Source: Adiantum capillus-veneris
Lineage: Eukaryota; Streptophyta; Polypodiopsida; Polypodiales; Pteridaceae
Assembly: GCA_014529385.2 (NCBI GenBank)
Contig: CM043971.1
Coordinates: 87,680,840-87,744,839 of the forward strand
Length of the DNA: 64,000 nucleotides
Direction of reading: 5' to 3'
Part shown: positions 33,006 to 45,376 of the stretch, in pieces
Numbering within the stretch: position 1 is the stretch's first letter
Layout of the letters: each line of letters starts with the position of its first letter
The notes under the pieces: model-generated
What the model was told of the DNA's origin: nothing
What the model saw: the letters and a program-made list of their open reading frames with translations, nothing else
The model's database searches: none
Program-made: the position numbers and the translations under genes

Positions 33006-33516
33006 TGGGGGATAGAAAGACAATAAAGGAAGAGAGAGTGGGAGAGAGGACATATTTGCAACCTTGGAGGATCTGCATTTTTTTAGAAAGAGGCAGCCAA
33101 GAATGTTCCTTAATGATTGGAAGAGGAAGTGACATGAGAGAAAAGGGGGGAAAGAAAGAGAGAGAGTTGGCTCACATTTTAGAGAGACAATGTCAAAAAT
33201 CTGCTTTTCTGGCGGGGGGGCTAAAAAGTGTCTCCTTTAATGAGTTCTAAGTGAGAGAGTGTTAGAGAGAGAAGAGGGGTGGGAAAAGGACATTTGAATA
33301 TTCATTTACCCCCCTCTCTTTTTGGTTACTAAATAAACTATTTTTAAATTCAAAATATAGAAATGGCTTTTAAAAAAATCTCAGCATAGGCCTTTTTGCC
33401 CTCTCTTTTAGGCTTGGTCAAACTTGGCTTAAGCTTTAAGCATCCCCTTAAACTGCCAAATAAAGAGACCCTTCTATACCCCATCACTTCCTAATTTGAA
33501 AGGATAGTGGAAAGTT
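32619..33516. other. Gene-free interval with (GA)n
   Basis: A (GA)n run at 32967-33000 and purine-rich DNA to about 33280. No coding similarity. Confidence 0.45.
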
Positions 33517-34221
33517 TTGAAGTGCCAACACCAAGAAATTAGAGAAAACAATGAGAGAATCTACTTGGAGGTTTTTGGCCATCCATTACACAATGCAATT
33601 TGTGCGCTCTATTTTGCAAAAATGTTATATGTACACTTTGTCCAGCAATGTGCAGTAGACTTTTCCTCAAAAGAGACAACTGTGGCCACCCATGATATAA
33701 GAGAGAGTTGTGTCACATTCACATGGGAAGAGTTGGCCCTGATAGTTGAATGTGCCGACTTAAATTTGAAAAAGAAAAAATATATTTTGAAGACACAGTT
33801 ATTGGCAGAGAAGGATGTAGAAATAACACGGCTGCTTGAAGTAACCCAAACACCTCAAGTGTCCCAGGCTAGAATGGAAAAAAGTATTCATCACCTAAGC
33901 CAAGATATTCAGAATTTGACACAATGAGTGAATCCCTCCAGAGTTAGTCTTTGTATCATGGTCAGATGGATCTTCATCTTCTCAGTTCCCAATATGCTAC
34001 AAGACTTTTGATGGATAGAATGGATACTACACATGGACATGTGGCCATTATTATCACCTAGTGTGCTTAATTTGATTATGCAAAACAACAGCCGATGTGG
34101 AATCTATCCTCAAGAGATTCCACAAGGGATATATTATATGTTTGGAATGGAAAATGAGTATAAATTCAAGCAAGCTCTCCAAGACACCCCTAGTGCAATT
34201 AGGAATCTATTTAGTACTTAA
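33517..34221 (+). pseudogene. Unrecognised reading frames
   Basis: 33517-33927 encodes 136 residues (LEVFGHPLHNAICALYFAKM, then a Lys-rich helix and SIHHLSQDIQNLTQ). A second short frame, 34033-34221, follows. Composition is protein-like with a possible C-terminal coiled coil, but I know no family. It could be an exon or a piece of a mobile element, or chance. Confidence 0.25.
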
Positions 34222-35078
34222 GAAGCACACTCAGAACACAACAGTTAATAACAATAGACATTGTATTTTTTCTTCTAAGAAGCATTGTATACAATCAAAA
34301 CAACACATTGAATATAAGCTCCAAGTACATTTCGTAATTGCAATCTTGATTCTTTGCTAAAGTCCTATTGAATCTATGTAGTCATTGTCTTGTTTTGAGT
34401 CCCAGTATTGTTGGTTTTCCTCTATGTGATCGTCCACATCTATTTTGAGTTTCTCTTCAAATTCAATTATAGTGCATTGGGATACAATGACATTGAACTC
34501 ACTTTCATCTTCATTTTGATAATCACACACCCAACTAGGCATTTTTTCCTCGTAGCCAGTACTTTCGATGTGATGCAATATCTTTCATACCACTTGTGTG
34601 CCAACATTTTGCTCCATTACTGGAATTTTATGTTGAAGGCATAAGAACTGGATATTCATTCATAAAAACAATTTTTTACTTTTCCTTATAAATGAAAACT
34701 GAAAATCTTCATTAAGAAAGCACTCAAATTTACACATTGTGCGATTTGCAATGTACTTTAGTCAATTCACATATCGATCACATATGTTGTGAGCAAGTAT
34801 ACACATTGCAATGCACTCTCTATCTGGCATTATGCAACAAAGATATGAATATTTCAATGCAATTACAAACATGAGGATTAGTTATACACCCTCTACAATT
34901 TGTAGACATTAAGTCACATCTAAAAACTTCACATTGTTCATATATATAGAGTTTTAGGGTTTTGTAATTTGCTCAACTATTTTCACATACAACAAAGAAT
35001 AATCATACTTATACAGTGGAACGATGATAATTATTTTCAAAACACAAACAAAAGCAATAATATCTATGATTGGCCATC
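34222..35078. other. AT-rich interval without a supported gene
   Basis: No RT or RNase H of the adjacent copia fragment is found here on the minus strand, so that element ends abruptly near 35079. One acidic minus-strand frame (34578-34357) is not recognisable. Confidence 0.4.
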
Positions 35079-36250
35079 TCATGCACTAAACAATCTTTCA
35101 CAATACACAACGCACTCTCGATCTAAAACTGTAACATTTTTGGAAACCCCCATAGGCTGTAAATTTTCTTCATTGGAATCTACATTCAAACTTCCACCAC
35201 TGAAAAGAGGCAACAAAGTGTCATAAATGTCATGTGAGCTTACATTATTGTCTCTAGTACATGACATCAAGGGCTGAACAGAATCTTCCACAAACACTAC
35301 ATCCCCTGAAACCAAAATACGCTTTGTTTGCGGATGATACAACCTATAACCTTTGCTTTCAACACTATAACCAACAAAAATACATTTGACAACCTTATCA
35401 TCCAATTTTCTGCGCCGTGTTTGTGGCACCAAAGTATATGCCGAACAACCAAAAACACGCATGTGCTCAATAGAAGGTTTTCTATCATGCCATGCTTCAT
35501 ATGGAGTAATAGATTGAAAAGCTTTTGTAGGACACTTGTTAAGTACATAGGTGGCACACATGATGGCCTCAAGCCAAAAAGAATGCGGCAAAGCTTGAAT
35601 TTTGACCATACAACGTGCCATTTCCGTAAGTGACCTATTTTTCCTCTCAGCAACCCCAATTTGCTGAGGTGTATAAGGCACTGTACATTGGTGTTTTATC
35701 CCATGACTAGCCAGAAATGCATTAAATTCATGAGACATGTACTCCCCCCCTCGATCGGAACAGAGGGTGCCCATAGTACATTTTGAGACATTTTCAGCCA
35801 TAGCCAAAAATGTTTTGAAGCACATAAAAACTTCGGACTTCGCTTTAAGCGGAAATACTTATGCATGCTTGGAGTAATCATCAATGAAAGTCACGAAGTA
35901 TAGGTAATTGCCTAAGGACGGAGTTTGCATGGGTCCACAAACATCACTATGCACAAGCTGCAACTTGCATGTGGCCCTAACTGAACCATCCTTTGGAAAC
36001 TTAGAACGCTGTATTTTACTCAAAATACAGCCTTCACAAACATGTTTGACAGGTGCTTCAAGAGGCAGCAAAGAAGCAACCTTATCAGATTTCTGCAAAC
36101 GCGCAAACGCAGCAAAGTGGCAAAATTTAGATGCCCAAAACGTGCATGCCACAGTTTTGCATCTGAAACACCCCTTGAATCTGCAACTGAATTTGCAAAA
36201 TTTTGTCTACACTTGTCATACAAAGTGAGCTTATACAACCCACGACACAA
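35079..36250 (-). pseudogene. Ty1/copia integrase fragment, frameshifted
   Basis: The minus strand reads the GAG-pre-integrase domain (LWHARFGHLNFATLLRL; CEGCILSKIQRSKFP) and then the integrase core: HSDVCGPM with the first Asp, LCSDRGGEY with the second Asp, and GVAERKNRSL with the Glu. HMRVFGCSAYTLVPQ and KCIFVGYS follow. It is split into three frames (36250-36020, 36152-35859, 35825-35079), so it is dead as a gene although the catalytic triad persists. Reverse transcriptase and LTRs are absent. The domain order, integrase ahead of RT, is what identifies copia. Confidence 0.9.
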
Positions 36251-36347
36251 AAGGCTAGATGCAACAATTTCATCATGTCATAATAACTAATATCTAATTC
36301 TCCTAAATAATTTTCTCATGTTAAACTGATCATTTAATATGGGGAAG

Positions 36348-37882
36348 TGTCAGGGGAGAAAAGGCTAGAATATTGGTTAAGTTGGCAGACCGGCCACAAT
36401 TGGGATCCAAAGGAGGGAAAATAGGGATCCAAAGGGGGGGCCATCTGCAAAAGAGCAATGTGCAACAATGGGCTTTAAAGACCATAAGGTTCAGCCCATT
36501 AAGACTTCCAAAATGCTAAGGTTCCAAAATTCAAAGGTTGTGTCCAATGGTCAAAGCTTAATTAAATTGGATGCTTTGTGTGTGTACAAAAAGTCTTCAA
36601 AGGTTCCTACATAAGAGGGGGCGAGCCTTGCAAGTAGGGTATGAGAGAGAAACATGCAACACACACACACACACTCACAAGCTTCCTTTACACAAAGGGG
36701 ATGAGGGACACATGCCAGCTCCCTAGCCCAGATGCCCACAAGGTGTACTAAAATCCTATTGGATGGCCATGGAGGTGGACCAATGAGAATTAGGGTAGAG
36801 TAAAGCTAGTTCAATTCATTTAAAAACACTTAATAAAAGAACCAATAAGAATTAAGCTCTCTAGAAGACTATTGGACAGTCTCCCAAGGGGTCCAATGAG
36901 CATTCAGCAGCCCAATGGCTTGCCTAATTCCTATTGGCTAGGAGACAAAGGGGTCCAATGAGAGTTTAGTTGCATTAATTAATTACCTAAAGCTCTCACA
37001 AAAGGGGAAAGGGGGACACATGTCAGAAGGCTATCACTTATGCTGCTTAATTTTCATTGGCTAAGCTGGGAAAGGTCCAATGGGGTGTCAGCATGAGTAA
37101 ATTGCATGAGGGGTCGACCAAGAGAGAGAGGGGGCTGAATTTCTCAAGTCATTATTCCACACACACTCACACTATCTCATGTGTGAAGCAAGAAGACTCT
37201 CTCTCTCTCTCCTTCTCAATCTTTAATGGAAAGCTTATCACCTACTCCAAGCTTGTGACAAGGGAGGTCTACACCAACAACTCTTGGCTTTGTCATGCAA
37301 ATCCAATTAAGAGCCAAGCTTCAATGCATGCTCATCTCCTCTACCATGCTAATTACTAAGCCATGCTATGATAATATGAGTGATTATGTGAGGAAATGCA
37401 CATCTTTCTCGTAAGACTACTCCTTCTTCCTCTCAATCTACCCTCATGCCCCACTAGCTCTCACCATCTTCGAAGGTGTGTGAGGTCTTGGGTCGTCTGA
37501 GACCGTGAGGGAATTGATGTTGTGTTTTATAAGTGTTTTTGTTAGTGCTTGAAGCTTCCATCTTCATTGCACTAGCTAGTATTGAAGGAACACAAAGAAT
37601 TGTATTGCAAAATGTCTCTCTTGATGGGAGAAACCTATAATACAAAGCCTTTTGGAGGGGGACTGGCTCCATGTAAATCCGGTCCTCAACTGTTGTCAAT
37701 AGCTTAATTTCTCTCCCTTTTAAAGTATTGTTCATGCCTATCTAACTAGGTGTTATGCTTTTTGTTGCTCTCTCCACCCAAGCACTCTTGTTATGCTCAT
37801 TAGGAATTTATTCTAATGAAATGCTCACTCTATTCATGTTATTTTCCACTACACACAAGTTACTAGGCCATTAAATGTTACA
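36348..37882 (+). repeat. Candidate 5' LTR of a Ty3/gypsy element
   Basis: The right edge is well set: ...AAATGTTACA ends at 37882, one base before the primer site. The left edge TGTCAGGGG at 36348 is a guess giving TGT...ACA ends. The LTR carries many CCAAT/ATTGG boxes between 36544 and 37080 in a purine-rich setting. Length would be 1535 bp. Confidence 0.45.
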
Positions 37883-37883
37883 T

Positions 37884-37895
37884 TGGTATCATAGC
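37884..37895 (+). promoter_or_regulatory. Primer-binding site, tRNA-iMet type
   Basis: TGGTATCATAGC, one base from the canonical TGGTATCAGAGC, immediately inside the LTR end. Confidence 0.6.
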
Positions 37896-38300
37896 CCAAG
37901 GTTTCTCTTTTCTTGCTCAAGAAGGGAGTTCCTCAAGCTAGCTATAAATGGTTGGTATTATTAGTTGCATTTGAATAAGTAGAATAAGGATTTTTTAGCC
38001 TTGCAGTGGGGCCTGCCTTCATGCAGATAACAGAGCATCACCGTTGAGAGCTATTGTCTTAATAGTGAAGTCCTATGGGGCTTGCCTATGGCTTAACCAC
38101 TATTGAGCTATTAGAAGCTTGACAGGGGCCGGTGCTGTTTTGGTGTTGAACGACCCTCTCTTCTATTCCTTGCAATTAATGGTATTCAAGCCACGGGTAT
38201 AGTAGCTTGAGTGCTTTTCTAAAGGGGTAAAGAGGAGTAGCAACTAGGGCTTGAAGTGCCAAAGTACACCTAAAAAAGTTTACACCTAAAAGTTGTTAAA

Positions 38301-39980
38301 ATGGCTAACAATAGTAAAGAGAGTGAATTAATGTTGATAACTTTGATGTTGCTAATGAGCAGGCTACTAATGATGCCCCTATGCTTGTTAACTGCCTTGT
38401 TTCTAGGCTTCAACAAGCCATGGGCAATCCATCCCTCCAAAGTGAAGTGTAACGGGAGCTTCCTGCTCATGGGATTCTCCAAGCTTCCCACCATGATGAG
38501 AGACTACCTAGGAAGCCTCCGTGTGAGACTCCCAAAAGAGGACTCTCTCCGATTCGGAAAAAGAAGAGCATCCATTTGAAGGGCTCAAAAATTTGTTCTT
38601 GATGACACATCTCCTTCCCAAAGGAGAATTCAAGAGCCCCCACCAAAGGAACGAGAAAGAAGTGAGTCTCCTATCACCTTGGTGGAGATGGCTCCACGAA
38701 GACGGTGGGCTAAACGCTCTCCATCACCTCCAAAACGGAGAAGACCATCTGACACTTCTCCACACCATCATTCAAAGAGGGATGACAAAAAGCAAGGCAA
38801 GAAAAAGGCAAGAAAGAGGTCACCCTCTTCTTCATCTTCCTCAAATTCTTCATCTTATGAAGAAAGCAATGGTGCAACTTTTGAAACATCAAAAAGAAGA
38901 GGCCATAGGAAATCCCATGCCGCGTGGAAGAGATCGTCCAAGCTAAAGAAGTTCAAAGAGGGAGGAAAGAGCATCTCTTTCCTTACCTACGATGACACCT
39001 TTGATTCCACGGACAAAGTCTTGGCCTTTATCCAACAATTCAATGTGGCATTTGGAGATGACGGCTTCATGGAATCCTCTAAGCTATGCCATGTAGCTAT
39101 GCACTTTCAAAAGTATGCAAGGCAATGGTGGTCTAGCCTACACGCAAACGGTGAAGCTCCACGAACATGGAAACCTTTAAGAGCTTCCATTATGAAGCAG
39201 TTTTTGGCCACCGATGCCAAAGACAAAGTACTCACCAAATGGCAAAGCGTGAAGCTCTCTCCCTACGAATCCATTCACAAATATGTAGATAGGTTTTGGG
39301 ACCTACATCTCAACGCCATTGTCTTCAAAGAGATGGATTTTGGAGAGCAAAAGCAAAATTTTTGTGCGGGCTTAACTAAAGAGATGGCAGAGTATGTCAA
39401 CTCCCAAAGGCCACGCACCATATCCGCAGTTATACACCATACTATGGTGGCTTCTTGAATCAACTTCCAAATAGGGGCTAAGAAAAATTCTAAGCCCAAG
39501 GGTCCCAATGAGCCTAAGGGGAAGGACAATGCCCAAAAGTCTCCTAAGGGCAATTCCAATAACAACAAAGCTAAGGAGAAGGGAGTTTATAAAGGCAAAA
39601 ACAAACTCTCTCCTGACGAGCTTGAGTGTTATCGCAAGGATAACCGATGTTTCAAGTGCGGCGAGCAAGGGCATGCGTACCGTGCTTGTCCCCAAAAGAA
39701 CACCCACCATGAGCCTCCTATAGCTGCCTTGGTCAAAATCCAAGAAGAGGAAGCTCACCACACAAAGGATCTCCTCTATGCCATGCTTGGTGAAAGGTAA
39801 GAGAACATGATTCTTTTATTCTCTTTGACCCTGGTTCTACTCACAATTTCATATCCACAGAGTTGGCCACCAAGCTAGGCATCCAAGCCTATGAGATGGT
39901 AGATGTCCTACTCGCAGATGGTGCTTCCAAGGGGCAAGAAGCTTCATTCACTCCCTTACTTGGGAAATTGAGGCTCCATG
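38301..39980 (+). pseudogene. Ty3/gypsy gag and start of protease
   Basis: The gag start near 38301 is frameshifted (VNCLVSRLQQAMGNPSLQSE in one frame). The main frame 38679-39800 has an Arg/Ser/Lys-rich head, then the Retrotrans_gag core (FIQQFNVAFGDD, KYARQWWSSLHANGEAPRTW), one TGA at 39456, and a CCHC zinc knuckle CFKCGEQGHAYRAC (39648-39689). Protease begins after a frameshift, with FDPGSTHNFIS (catalytic Asp at 39827). Similarity stops near 39980, and RT to integrase are lost. Gag packages the element RNA; the knuckle binds nucleic acid. Confidence 0.85.
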
Positions 39981-40489
39981 TCCAAAGCTATGTGGACAAA
40001 GAGGACCTCAAGAGACCTTGGGATACTTCAAGTACTCTGTCCTACACTAGCTGCCTTGGCTCTTCAAGCTAGGAGGAGGATCCTTGAGTACCTTTTGGAG
40101 GGAAGTTGCTAGACATGTGAATAGAAAAGGGAGCTCAAAGTTGGCACATATTTGGGATGAGGGCAACTTATGCTAGAAGGATGTGGACTACAAAATAGTT
40201 TGAATCTAAACGAAAGGCTATTGATCAATAGAGTCTCCATAGTTCTATGCAATTCTCCAATACCTGCTGTCGGGTTAGAGCTTGATTGAAAAGATGGGCA
40301 TTGGCCTGAAGACTAGAGATTCAATTGGTCAGAAGAGAAGTGACTAAAAAGTATAAAGACCATATGGGAGGTAAATTTCAATGATGATATCCACTTGGAA
40401 GGTGTTGTGGGGGACTATCCCAACTTGGAATAAGATTCTATCTTGAGGGATTGGCACAAACACCTGCTCTGAGTGCAAAGCAGTTTTAG
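39981..40489. other. Gene-free interval
   Basis: Decayed sequence between the truncated gag element and a LINE tail. No domain seen. Confidence 0.4.
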
Positions 40490-40790
40490 GAGGATTTACT
40501 ATATTTGTTTAAAAACTACCCTTCCTTGTGGGGTCTAATTGCCACCAAAATCTTTAAATGGGTGCATATGACATGAAAGGTACTCTTTTTTTAGAAAGAA
40601 TTGGTTCTAGGAGGGAGAACATTTCAGAATCAAGCAATTTTGGTATGCACACAAATATCCAATACTTTTATCTAAAGCAAGTATGGAAAGCACAAAACCT
40701 TTGGATTTTTGAGGGAAACCTTGTGGTAGATCAATTCAATGATATTGTGAGTGAAATCACTGAGCTTATAACTTGATAGGGTTGAAATTG
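40490..40790 (+). pseudogene. Decayed LINE 3' coding fragment
   Basis: In changing frames it reads KIFKWVHMT, LVLGGRT and then LKQVWKAQNLWIFEGNLVVD (40660-40740). This matches the same segment of the LINE at 44900-45080 (NVWQTRNRCVFEGGLEV). It is thus an older copy of the zf-RVT end of an L1-type ORF2. Confidence 0.65.
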
Positions 40791-41186
40791 CAAGCCAAAG
40801 AATGGCAACATGCATTAAGTTGCATTGGCTTCTTAAGTGGTGTCCTCTAAGGGAAAGGAGACCACGAATCTGGACAGGAGCTACTCTCAGGGGGGTCCAC
40901 CATTAAGAACCCCTAATAGAGTTTGTTTGTATGGTACTTTAAAAACCCACTCTATTATAATGGTAATATGAATAGATTGATGAATTAATGGATTTTTTCC
41001 ACAAAGGATTTTTAAAAACCCTTTTGCTATAATCATGTTAATGGTACATCAACATGCTTATATAGTGGACACACAAGGAGCTGTTAGACAAGGAAAAAAT
41101 AGAGCCTATTGCTTATGAATTGTAAAGCCTCTTTTTGACACATGTGGTGCGTGAGGCTCATTGTAGATTCTTTGATGAGTTAACAT

Positions 41187-41202
41187 AACATTGCCACTCG
41201 TA
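41187..41202. repeat. Left target-site duplication of the LINE
   Basis: AACATTGCCACTCGTA, identical to 45361-45376. Confidence 0.93.
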
Positions 41203-41295
41203 CCCAGATTCTCCTGAGACCAAGGAGAGAGGGGGGAGGGATGATTCGGATGCTGAAGAATTCATTCCTCTTTCCCAATGAACCCCTCATTAATG

Positions 41296-41995
41296 ATGGA
41301 GTCTCTCACTATCCAATCTTGGAACGTAAAGGGGTTGAAAACCCGTAAGAAGAGTACCCTATTCTGGGAGGAAATAAAAAAGGAGAAGGGAGTTAACTGC
41401 TGGGCCATCCAGGAACACCACTTAGATGCCCATAGCAAGAGAAAGTAGGCGCTAGGAAAGAAACTACTATTATATGGAGAAGGAAGTAACGGCTTCAGTG
41501 GCATCCTCAGCATTGTGGACAGAGAATTGGAACTGAAGTTGGTTCTAAACCACTTATCCGACAGAATCTTGGGGATTAGAATCAGATGGGAAGGGCATCC
41601 CTTCACCATTGTGAATGTGTACGGCCCTTGCAATGCAGCTAAACTATGGATGCATCTTAGAGATACTCCTATTGAAGGTGAGTGGTTGTTGGTTGGCGAC
41701 TTCAATATGGTAGAAAAGAGTAGAGATAGAACAGGATCCTCCAGTATGTTGGCTGCTTGGAAAGGTCTAAATGGCAAAGTTTGTGTGAAAAATGGGCGAT
41801 GATCGACTTATGGGAAATTGGCCCATGGAACAACACGCCTAGGTTCACCTACACAAGCCTCTAGTATGCCCGCACTACCTCCAAGGAAAATGGGCGATGA
41901 TCGACTTATGGGAAATTGGCCCATGGAACAACATGCCTGTGTTCACCTACACAAGCCTCTAGTATGCCCGCACTGCCTCCAGGCTGGACAGATGC
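41296..41995 (+). pseudogene. LINE endonuclease domain
   Basis: APE-type endonuclease: TIQSWNVKGLKTRKK, then AIQEHHL with the catalytic Glu, VNVYGP, and LLVGDFNMV with Asp-Asn. A TAG at 41446-41448 interrupts it. The exon-like end (MIDLWEIGPWNN, FTYTSLQYAR) is present twice through a 98-bp tandem duplication. It would nick target DNA for reverse transcription priming. Confidence 0.88.
41793..41988 (+). repeat. 98-bp tandem duplication inside the LINE endonuclease
   Basis: TGGGCGATGATCGACTTATG starts at 41793 and again at 41891. The copies differ at only a few positions. 98 is not a multiple of three, so the duplication also shifts the frame. Confidence 0.92.
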
Positions 41996-42479
41996 TATTG
42001 CTCACACCAAACTGGCTGGATATCGTTGTTGATGGAGATGAAGGTAGTCCCAACAAAAAGCCTTTTGGACCTTTGCACATACATTTTAAGAAGAATACAG
42101 GGGAGGAGCAGACCCCAAGAGGTGGGAAAAAATAGGGGCACACCTATTCAAAGACCCTCTTTTCAGGAATCTAACCAAGAAAGCCCTAGGTAAGCTCAAA
42201 AAAGATGTCAACCTCAACAAACACAATGCGTGGGACCTCTTTGCTCGGAGCATCCAGAGAGCAATCAAAACCTCGGGCCCTCGAATCAATAAAGTTAGGG
42301 AGGTACACCTTCTGCATCTTACAGTGGAGATACAGTTGCTTACCTCCAATAAACCCAATGGGCTTGCTACTGAGGATGAGCACAAACGATGGCTCAAAGG
42401 CAAATCTAACCTTGCTATTGAGCAGTTAGAAGATATCAGAAAGGCAAGGCTTCTCTCCAAGGAGAGTGCCTTCAACCTG

Positions 42480-43957
42480 AAGCCTCTAATCAAGCTCATT
42501 TTTTTAGGGCTCTAAAAATCAAGAAGAGTCGAGGCCACGTCCGCTCGCTCGATGATGAGAAAGGGACAACAGTTCATAACCAGGATGAGATGGCTTGTTT
42601 GATGCTGAGCTATCTTAGTCAAATCATTGGACGGCTAGAGATCCAGTCCCAAGAAGTGGAAGAAGCCAGAGGGTTCTTACTTCAGAGTGTCAAGAAGAAG
42701 ATTCCCCACTCAGAAGCTAAATTCTTGGAAAGCGCATTTTTCGAAGATGAATGTTCACTAGCATTGCAAGCCCTTGGCAAGGAAAAGTCCCCTGGTTGGG
42801 ATGGGATGACAGTGGAATTCTATAGAGAATTTTGGGACGATCTCAAGGTCCCAATCCCAAGGTTGCCCCATACAACCATTGTTGAAGGGTCGTTGGAGAT
42901 AAGTGTAAAGAGAGGGCTTATCAAACCCATCCCCAAACAAATCTGTTGTTCTGAATTGAAACACTGGTGCTCTATAATGATGATGTCGGTGGCCTACAAA
43001 ATTATTGCTAAAGTTGTAGCCCTCATACTAGCCCCCTTACTAACCAAGATCATCTCTCCCCATCAGCATGGGTTCATCAAAGGAAGTCCATTTACAATAA
43101 CATCTTGGCAGCAATGGTGTGCATCGAGTACGCGCAACTGTCACAAAGCAAGAGTTTGTACTGCTACAGTTGGACCTGGATAAGGCTTATGACATAATAA
43201 CATAGACATATATAGAAGCCGTCATGGAAGCTCTGGGGGCTTTGGGCCGCGCCTATGTCATCTGGTAAGTGTACTGGGAGCTCAAAGCCAATCAGAGCTC
43301 CTTTTCAATGATAGAATTGTGGGCTCTTTTGAGGTCAAAAGGTCTGTTAAGCAGGGATGCCCTCTGGTCCCCCTGCTGTTTGCCATAAGATCACATCCTT
43401 TAATCATGACGCTCAAAGCTAGTGCAGAACGAGGGGAGTTGCAAGGCCTGGCTTTGCCAGGAAATAGCCAACTCCTAGCAAAACTTTTTGCAAAAGATTC
43501 TCTCCTCTTCTTGAAGGCGTGCTTCCAGCTCATCAAGAAAGCTCCTGAGATTGTACAAATATTCTCATTAGCTTTGGGGTCCCATTGTAATATAGAGAAG
43601 TCAAGGCTGATCTCCCTATCGAAAAATGACTCATTTGACCCTTCTGACTGGTCGGGGGAGATTGTCACAAAGGGGAATATCTTCAGACATCTGGGAGCCC
43701 CCTTGGGCGTGGACGTAACTCACAAGCAAAGATTTGAGTGGGTGCGTAGGTGGGAATATGCTCTTCTCCCATTCCCAAGTCGGATAAAAGTGATTAATGC
43801 CTTTATAATTCCTTATATTGCCTTCACTAGCCCGCTTCTCAAGATGGCTAAGTGTCACTGGAAAGAGTTCTTAAAACCATTGAAAAGGTTTTTATGGAAA
43901 AACAACACAAAATCCTCCAGGCCATGGCAATGGGCCCGTTGGGAATCAATTGCTTGA
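42480..43957 (+). pseudogene. LINE reverse transcriptase
   Basis: Clear non-LTR RT: KSPGWDGMTVEFYREFWD, RGLIKPIPKQ, MMSVAYKIIAKVVALILAPL, HQHGFIKGS, motif A LDLDKAYD (about 43172-43196), motif B VKQGCPLVPLLFAI (about 43343) and motif C LFAKDSLLF. In motif C the expected FADD is FAKD (AAA at 43493-43495), so one catalytic Asp is lost. A TAG stands where Trp is expected after motif A (near 43204) and frames change near 43180-43319. It cannot be active. Confidence 0.9.
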
Positions 43958-45153
43958 CCGGGGAATCAAGGAGGCCTCGGAATTTTGAACCTTGTGGCTT
44001 GTTGTGCCAAATTTGTTGTTTCCTTGGCTAAACAGGATCAAGTTTGGGCTATCATGATCAAAGATACGATAGAAGCAGCTAAACTTGGCTCGAAAGGTGG
44101 AAAGTGGAGAGGGGTGGAGGTTCATGACAAGCTGTTAGCCCTGACGTGGACTACCCTAAGACTGGGGGGCAGCTCAGGAGAATTGGTAAGAAAATGCAAT
44201 AGAGCAGCAAGAGTCTTAAAGTGGGGGGAAAAACCAGATACTTCAAGAACTCCATTTTGCATTGGTTCCCCTGGCTTTCCAAAGTTGTAGATACGCCACA
44301 AATTCCCTATTAGATAGAGACAGCTAGGAAGTTGAATAATAAGGGTCTGAATCGATTGGGGCACTTCTGGGACAGTGACAAAAAGAGTTGGAAAACCATT
44401 GACCTTCTGGTTATCCAATACCAACTAAATAGCTTGGAGGTCTTGCTCGTCCACAAAGTGAGGAAAGAGCTTGACAATATAGTGATGCCTATCTGTGATT
44501 TGGAGTTTGACTAGAACGCCTGGAAATGGTCCGGAAGTAGTCTCTTATGGAAACCCCATCCTAAAGACATTTACCATACAATGAAGCATAAGAAGAATTG
44601 GTCTAGCCCCCTTAACAAGATATGGAGAAAACAATGGCCGGAGGAAAGGTGGGAGCAAGTAATGGAGAACATCTGGAAGCCAAAGGTTCCACAACACATG
44701 AAGGTATTTTTATGGAAGGTAATTTGGGGTGCTCTACCGACGGGGGTGAAGATTCAGGAAAGAGGGATTGGGTCAGATCGATGCTTGGGGTGCAGGTTGG
44801 CTAGTGAAGATCTGGTCCACCTCTTCATGGATTACCGAACTATCAAAGGCCTCGCAGGGAAAATATGCAAGTGGGTCCAAAGAACATGGAAAATTAGTTT
44901 TTACAAGACTGATCTATTCCTTGGAGGGAAGAATTCAGGTGGTCCTGCCATCCTCATCAGCACTCAAATCGTCAGGTACTTCTTCTTACATAATGTATGG
45001 CAGACAAGGAACCGTTGTGTGTTTGAAGGAGGTCTTGAGGTGGCAAGCTTCGCAGAAATTATACAAGAAAGCAAAGGGCTAATATGGACACTCGGGCACA
45101 AGCAACACTCGGAGGGTATGCCTAGGAAGGGGGAAAATCTTGGCTATCGATAA
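43958..45153 (+). pseudogene. LINE ORF2 C-terminal region with zf-RVT
   Basis: Several frames (43985-44290; 44332-44514; 44581-45153) give the long linker and then the zf-RVT domain: KVPQHMKVFLWKVIWGALPT, CLGCRLASEDLVHLF with the Cys/His ligands, and NVWQTRNRCVFEG. This module is typical for plant L1-type elements and may bind RNA. Confidence 0.85.
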
Positions 45154-45360
45154 TTAAAAGATCTCAGAAGAACATGATAATGGACCTTATGTATCAAGGA
45201 TAAGGGGGCGAGTTGGTTGTGATGGCTGTCCTGCTAGCTGATGTAATTTTGGTCCCTAGAAAGATGTCATGGCTCAAAACGATCATGACAAGACCTTGTT
45301 ATTATTTGGGTTGACTAATATAATTCACTCACAATTGTGAGTTTTGTTATTAAAAAAGAA

Positions 45361-45376
45361 AACATTGCCACTCGTA
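45361..45376. repeat. Right target-site duplication of the LINE
   Basis: AACATTGCCACTCGTA directly after the A-rich LINE end. Confidence 0.93.

Larger units (their letters stand above)
41203..45360 (+). mobile_element. L1-type LINE, 5'-truncated, with perfect TSD
   Basis: 4158 bp between two identical 16-bp repeats. It carries ORF2 (endonuclease, RT, zf-RVT) but no ORF1, so it is 5'-truncated or lost ORF1. The 3' end is TTATTAAAAAAGAA, a short A-rich tail. The empty site can be read from the flanks and was inside anonymous DNA. ORF2 has several stops and frameshifts although the TSD is perfect. Confidence 0.93.
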
